Source of the DNA: an uncultured bacterium
Lineage (GTDB): Bacteria; Bacteroidota; Bacteroidia; Bacteroidales; Bacteroidaceae
Direction of reading: 5' to 3'
Length of the DNA: 34,342 nucleotides
NCBI GenBank assembly: GCA_946546825.1
Contig: CAMNOK010000012.1
Span: forward strand, 1-34,342
Position 1 is the stretch's first letter. Every line of letters starts with the position of its first letter. Shown here piece after piece: positions 30,280 through 34,342 of this stretch. The notes below the pieces were generated by a model. The model saw only the letters and a list, made by a program, of their open reading frames with translations, was not told the DNA's origin and made no database searches. The position numbers were made by a program, and so were the translations under genes.

Positions 30280-32224
30280 GTTGTTGAGCCTCGTCAACCT
30301 TGATTTTTTCTTCGTGGAGCAGAAGGTAGAGTGCCTTGGAGACACGTTTCCTGGGCAGGTCTATGTTGCGCAGTTCTCCTGCATGGTGAGGCTTGTGGTC
30401 TGACAGGATGTCGAGGATGGCTTGTTGGGCTTCCTGTATCTGCTCTTTTGTCGTGCTGTCTTTGTCTTCTACGCACACGTCGCACTGTCCACAGTCGTGC
30501 GAGTGCTCTTCGCCGAAATAGTCGATGAGCATGCGTGAGCGGCAGACGCCCTCGTTGGTGGCATAGCAGATGATGGCGTTGACATGTTGTTCGAACATCT
30601 TTTTGCGGTTTTCATAGATGTCTTTCGACAGTTGGACGTAGCTTGGCTCGCAGCGGTCTTTGAGGTAGGAGATAAAGGGCGACTTGCGCTGGGGAATGAA
30701 GTGAAGAATGTGGCGTGCCGAGAGTGAGCGCAGACAGAGATAGACCTGCTCGCGGTCGAGGCCGCACTCCCGGGCTATGAGCGTCTCCTCGATATACACA
30801 TAGTCGGTAAAGAGTCCGCCGTAGCAGCGCAGCAGGGCAGTGATGACGGCTTCTTCGTGGGCGGAGCATTCGTGAAGGCGGTAGAGCTCGTTGCGCGTCA
30901 GCAGGAAGAAGACGCGTGCCTTGGAGTCGGGGTCGGTCTCATAGTGTATGTAGCCGGCCTGGTCGAGAAGGCGGAGGGCAGAGCCGCAAACCGTGGGGAA
31001 GTGCTTGAACGTGCGACAGAAGGTCTCGATGTTGAATTCGGAAGTGAAGCCCCGGCCGCTGTTGATGCCTATCTGGAAGTAGTAGGCCAGATGCTCATAG
31101 ACCTCTCTGATATATTCCTTGGGCGGATAGTTTTCGGCAACGCGCTTCTTCAGCGTTGCGGTGTCGGCCGTTCTGAACAGGAGCACGGCATAAGACTTCC
31201 TGCCGTCGCGTCCGGCGCGGCCCGCTTCCTGGAAGTAGGCCTCAATGGAGTCGGGGCAGTCTATGTGAATGACGAGTCGCACGTCGGGCTTGTCAATGCC
31301 CATGCCGAAGGCATTGGTGGCGCAGATTACCCTGACATCGCCTCGCTGCCAGGCCTGTTGGCGGTCGTCCTTCACTGCCATGTCGAGTCCGGCGTGAAAG
31401 AAGGTGGCAGTCTGCTTGTAGGTCTTTTTCTCGGGCACAGGGAACTGCTCGTTGAGGTAGTCGGCTACCTCCTTGGTGCGCTTTCTGCTACGGGTATAGA
31501 CGATGGCACATCCTTCCACCGAGCGGAGAATGTGGATAAGCTCGCCCATCTTGTCTTCGGTATGTCGAACAACGTAGGCAAGGTTGGGACGCTCGAAGCT
31601 CATCTTGAAGACATGGAAGTTGTGAGCGGCAGAGGCGACAGAGACGGGTCCTTCTGCGGGGGTGAGCTGTCTGCACAGGTCGGCCACCACGCGAGGCGTG
31701 GCCGTGGCTGTCAGGGCCAGGACAGGTGTGGCCGGCAGCAGCTGGCGAATCTTTACAATCTGCAGGTAGGCCGGACGGAAGTCGTAGCCCCACTGACTGA
31801 TGCAGTGGGCTTCGTCAACGGTGATGAAGCTTACCTTCATGTGGGATAGCTTCTTCTGAAAAAGTTCTGAAGAGAGTCGCTCCGGGGATATGTAGAGTAT
31901 CTTCACGCCACCGAAGATGCTGTTGTCGAGGGCCACCAGCTGCTCCTGCCGCGACATGCCGCTATAGATGGCGGCTGCCCGGATGTTGCGTTCGCGCAGG
32001 TGCTGCACCTGGTCTTTCATCAAGGCAATGAGTGGAGTGATGACGATACACACTCCCTCCATGGCGAGGGCGGGCACCTGAAAGGTGATGCTCTTGCCGC
32101 CGCCTGTCGGCATGAGTCCCAGTGTGTCGTGTCCCCGGGTGATGCTGTCAATGATGTCGCGCTGTATGCCGCGGAAGTCTTCGTATCCCCAGTATTGTCT
32201 GAGTATCTGTTGATAACTATCCAT
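30269..32224 (-). CDS. recQ: ATP-dependent DNA helicase RecQ
   Basis: RecQ is a 3'-5' DNA helicase acting in recombination and replication-fork repair. From the ATG at 32224 it has 651 residues: helicase lobes with Walker A MPTGGGKS (about 38-45), DEAH (137-140), the ARGRDGRK-like motif VI region (QEAGRAGRDGRKS), then the RecQ-C zinc-binding domain (CATNEGVCRSRMLIDYFGE, CGQCDVC) and a short C-terminal winged-helix-like segment. No HRDC domain is evident. The longer frame starting at 32254 would only add residues encoded within recJ. The start overlaps the recJ stop by 8 bases (ATGGATAG), so recJ and recQ form a coupled unit. Confidence 0.95.
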   Translation of the reverse strand: MDSYQQILRQYWGYEDFRGIQRDIIDSITRGHDTLGLMPTGGGKSITFQVPALAMEGVCIVITPLIALMKDQVQHLRERNIRAAAIYSGMSRQEQLVALDNSIFGGVKILYISPERLSSELFQKKLSHMKVSFITVDEAHCISQWGYDFRPAYLQIVKIRQLLPATPVLALTATATPRVVADLCRQLTPAEGPVSVASAAHNFHVFKMSFERPNLAYVVRHTEDKMGELIHILRSVEGCAIVYTRSRKRTKEVADYLNEQFPVPEKKTYKQTATFFHAGLDMAVKDDRQQAWQRGDVRVICATNAFGMGIDKPDVRLVIHIDCPDSIEAYFQEAGRAGRDGRKSYAVLLFRTADTATLKKRVAENYPPKEYIREVYEHLAYYFQIGINSGRGFTSEFNIETFCRTFKHFPTVCGSALRLLDQAGYIHYETDPDSKARVFFLLTRNELYRLHECSAHEEAVITALLRCYGGLFTDYVYIEETLIARECGLDREQVYLCLRSLSARHILHFIPQRKSPFISYLKDRCEPSYVQLSKDIYENRKKMFEQHVNAIICYATNEGVCRSRMLIDYFGEEHSHDCGQCDVCVEDKDSTTKEQIQEAQQAILDILSDHKPHHAGELRNIDLPRKRVSKALYLLLHEEKIKVDEAQQLIL

Positions 32225-33947
32225 TATCACTCTCCGAAGGCCTGATGTCTTCAATCTGCAACTGAACCTGGCTGCGCTTGAAGACGTTCTCTTCTATGGT
32301 GTAGGCTATGTCGAAGGAGCGCTTCGACTTGATGTAGCGGGCAGAGGCACTCTGGCCGAAGGCAATGCCTCCCATGACGTTGCTGGACTTGGAATCGACA
32401 AGCTCCAGCTTGATGTGCTCTTGCTCGCGGCCTACAACCTTGCTGGTGCCGTAGTCATAGACGCCAACGGTACAGAAGAGGGGCTTCTGGTTGCAGGGAC
32501 CGAAGGGAGAGAAGCGCTTCAGGTCGTTATGAATCTTCTTGGTGATATCCTTGAAGTCTATCTGTGCGTCGATGTCGAGCATCGCCTCTGTCTGCTCCGG
32601 CTGGATGTGCTGTTCCACATAGAGCTGGAAGCGGCGGCGGAACTCTGGAATGTCGCTCCACTTCAGCGTGAGACCGGCTGCATAGGTGTGGCCACCGAAG
32701 TTGATGAGCAGGTCGCGGCAGCTCTTGATGGCAGCATAGACATCGAAGCCAGTGACGCTGCGTGCAGAACCTGTTGCCAGCTCGCCATCGCGGGTAAGCA
32801 CCACGGTGGGGCGGAAGTATATTTCGGTGAGCCTTGATGCCACAATGCCGATGACACCCTTCTTCCATCCTTCGTCGTAGAGTACGATGCTGGAGTGGTG
32901 TTGCTGGCTTTCCAGGCGGGAGACAATCTGGTTGGCCTCTTCGGTCATCTGCTTGTCGATATCTTTACGCTGCTCGTTGTATTCGTCAATGTGGAGCGCC
33001 ATCTTCTGGGCGGTGTTGTAGTCTTTCTCCACCAGCAGGTCAACCGATTCCTTGCCGTTCTCCATGCGTCCGGATGCATTGATGCGGGGGCCTATCTTGA
33101 AGACGATGTCGCTCATGGAGAGCTCGCGGCCGGTCAGACCGCAGGTGTCGATGATGGCTTTCAGGCCGATGCTGGGACTCTGGTTGAGTTGCTTCAGGCC
33201 GTGGAAAGCAAGGATGCGGTTCTCGTCGGTGACGGGAACTATGTCGGCGGCAATGCTCACCGCACAAAGGTCGAGCAGGGGGATGAGACGAGAGAAGGGT
33301 ATGCCGTTGTTCTTGGCAAAGGCCTGCATGAACTTGAAACCTACGCCGCATCCGCAGAGATGCTTGAAGGGATAGGAGTCGTCAACGCGCTTGGGGTTGA
33401 GGATAGCCACGGCTGGCGGCATGACGTCGTCGGGAACATGGTGGTCGCAGATGATGAAGTCTATGCCCTTGGTCTTGGCATAGGCAATCTCGTCGATGGC
33501 CTTGATGCCGCAGTCGAGGATGATGACGAGCTTCACACCGCTGGCAGCAGCATAATCGACAGCCTTTCGGCTTACACCGTAGCCTTCTTCGTAGCGGTCG
33601 GGAATGTAGTATTCGATGTTACTATAGAACTGTTGCAGGAATTTATAGACAAGTGCTACGGCTGTGCAGCCATCTACATCGTAGTCGCCATAGACCATGA
33701 TGCGCTCTTTGCGCCCCATGGCGTCGTTCAGTCGGTCAACGGCAATGTCCATGTCCTTCATCAGGAACGGGTTGATGAGATCGGCCAGCTGGGGACGGAA
33801 GAAACGTTTGGCTGCACTTTCCGTTGTGATGCCACGACGGATAAGCAGGAATGCAAGCACAGGGCTCATTCCTAACTTCTCGCCTAACTCCTTAGCGTTG
33901 ATTAACTCTTCAGGAGTTGGCGGCAGGTAATTCCATTTGAAGTGCAT
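32217..33947 (-). CDS. recJ: Single-stranded-DNA-specific exonuclease RecJ
   Basis: RecJ degrades single-stranded DNA 5' to 3' in recombination and mismatch repair. The 576-residue protein has the DHH-superfamily motifs: YGDYDVDGCTA (about 86-95), DCGIKA, DHHVP (168-172), the DHHA1 domain with GGHTYAAGL and SARS-type segments, and the C-terminal OB-like domain. The length is typical. It heads the recJ-recQ unit, with a TAnnTTTG promoter element 20 bases upstream of the ATG. Confidence 0.96.
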   Translation of the reverse strand: MHFKWNYLPPTPEELINAKELGEKLGMSPVLAFLLIRRGITTESAAKRFFRPQLADLINPFLMKDMDIAVDRLNDAMGRKERIMVYGDYDVDGCTAVALVYKFLQQFYSNIEYYIPDRYEEGYGVSRKAVDYAAASGVKLVIILDCGIKAIDEIAYAKTKGIDFIICDHHVPDDVMPPAVAILNPKRVDDSYPFKHLCGCGVGFKFMQAFAKNNGIPFSRLIPLLDLCAVSIAADIVPVTDENRILAFHGLKQLNQSPSIGLKAIIDTCGLTGRELSMSDIVFKIGPRINASGRMENGKESVDLLVEKDYNTAQKMALHIDEYNEQRKDIDKQMTEEANQIVSRLESQQHHSSIVLYDEGWKKGVIGIVASRLTEIYFRPTVVLTRDGELATGSARSVTGFDVYAAIKSCRDLLINFGGHTYAAGLTLKWSDIPEFRRRFQLYVEQHIQPEQTEAMLDIDAQIDFKDITKKIHNDLKRFSPFGPCNQKPLFCTVGVYDYGTSKVVGREQEHIKLELVDSKSSNVMGGIAFGQSASARYIKSKRSFDIAYTIEENVFKRSQVQLQIEDIRPSESDNG

Positions 33948-33966
33948 TGGGTTTATATTTTGGCTT

Positions 33967-33974
33967 CAAAGTTA
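33967..33974 (-). promoter_or_regulatory. -7 promoter element for recJ-recQ
   Basis: The minus strand reads TAACTTTG (TAnnTTTG). The leader is only about 13 bases to the ATG at 33947. No clear -33 element was seen. Confidence 0.5.
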
Positions 33975-34017
33975 CACATTTTTCATGACATAGTAGAATG
34001 TTTAGTTATAAAAAGTA

Positions 34018-34054
34018 ATAAAAAAGTCCGGATGCTTCAAAGGAGCGTCCGGAC
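34018..34054 (-). terminator. Rho-independent terminator of the C1 peptidase gene
   Basis: GTCCGGATGCT (34026-34036) pairs with AGCGTCCGGAC (34044-34054): an 11-bp GC-rich stem with one G-U pair and a 7-base loop. On the minus strand it is followed by six U. It stands 50 bases after the peptidase stop and insulates recJ from that gene. Confidence 0.85.
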
Positions 34055-34103
34055 GATATTTCTGTATAGTATGTAAATGATGCTTCAGAGCATCTAAAGA
34101 ATC

Positions 34104-34342
34104 TTAGATTCCGAGTTTCTTTCGGATGTCGGCGGGAATGGCTTTCTTGTTGACGAGGAAGTCCATGGTGTTGGCAGCGATGAAGGTCTTGGTCATATAC
34201 CAGGTGCCTTTGTAGTCGCCACTCTCGCCCCAGGAGTTTTTCACCATGTAGTATTCTTTGCCGTTTTGGTCCTTGGCGATGCCATAAATGTGCATGCCGT
34301 GGTCATCGGTGAGTTCCCAGTTGTCGAAGCGCTCCTGGCGCA
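34104..34342 (-). CDS. C1 papain-like peptidase (bleomycin hydrolase/PepC-like), C-terminal part
   Basis: The frame is open to the window edge, so this is the last roughly 78 codons of a larger gene; the ATG at 34295 is internal. Visible are the catalytic His in DDHGMHIYGIA and the catalytic Asn in MVKNSWGE, the second half of the papain-type Cys-His-Asn triad; the Cys lies outside the window. The spacing and the end of the protein (FLVNKKAIPADIRKKLGI) resemble the C1B aminopeptidase C/bleomycin hydrolase type found in Bacteroidales. It is followed by a strong terminator. Confidence 0.85.
   Translation of the reverse strand, partial: RQERFDNWELTDDHGMHIYGIAKDQNGKEYYMVKNSWGESGDYKGTWYMTKTFIAANTMDFLVNKKAIPADIRKKLGI

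Noticed and set aside
30857..31849. 330-codon plus-strand frame opposite recQ
   Set aside because: Antisense to conserved RecQ motifs; Gly/Val-rich composition typical of reverse-frame shadows in this GC range.
32895..33875. 326-codon plus-strand frame opposite recJ
   Set aside because: Antisense to the DHH motifs of RecJ; no promoter element or family resemblance.

Overview
The window looks like Bacteroidales chromosome, most likely a Prevotella-type (Prevotellaceae) organism. Three things point there: outer-membrane barrel proteins with carboxypeptidase-like N-domains, a FimB/Mfa2-type lipoprotein and other Bacteroidetes families; at least a dozen intergenic copies of the Bacteroidetes -7 promoter element TAnnTTTG at sensible distances from start codons; and a general lack of strong Shine-Dalgarno sites. 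Genes at both edges are cut by the window. I found no rRNA, tRNA, insertion sequence, prophage or CRISPR array.

Layout. 1-5088: two tandem, translationally overlapping outer-membrane beta-barrel proteins. 5112-8127: a DUF3089 lipoprotein hydrolase (-), a YgjP/SprT-like metallopeptidase and an endonuclease/exonuclease/phosphatase protein (+), then a guanine-deaminase gene (-) that has lost its 5' end. 8239-13505: a long co-directional run of ffh, folD, a 59-residue TPR-like protein and the four subunits of a 2-oxoacid (probably branched-chain) ferredoxin oxidoreductase. 13514-17888: a divergent glycoside hydrolase pair, GH123/DUF4091 and a GH43-like/GH51 arabinofuranosidase. 17931-20864: acyl-ACP thioesterase, an esterase on the other strand, and ilvC behind a structured 130-nt leader. 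20861-23761 (-): FimB/Mfa2-like lipoprotein and the agmatine-to-putrescine genes aguB and aguA. 23909-27776: an MgtC/SapB membrane protein overlapping a large Dna2-like nuclease-helicase. 27777-29086: the least ordinary stretch, with a 9-nt CTAG repeat, a four-helix-bundle protein and six copies of an AT-rich 22-bp repeat. 29087-30279: a FetAB-like pair whose ATPase has lost its catalytic motifs. 30269-33947 (-): recQ and recJ overlapping. 34104-34342 (-): the end of a C1 (bleomycin hydrolase-like) peptidase, with a clear terminator.

How the genes fit together. Most of the window is housekeeping: membrane targeting (Ffh), one-carbon metabolism (FolD), fermentation of branched-chain oxoacids (Vor), branched-chain amino acid synthesis (IlvC), putrescine synthesis (AguA/AguB) and recombination (RecJ/RecQ). 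The accessory layer is glycan breakdown (GH123, GH51, esterase) and surface proteins. I see no complete, recognisable new defence or mobile system. The best candidates for something undescribed are the ATPase-dead FetA/FetB pair, the CTAG repeat that lies in frame behind the four-helix-bundle gene, the 22-bp repeat array, the ilvC leader and the Dna2-like nuclease-helicase.
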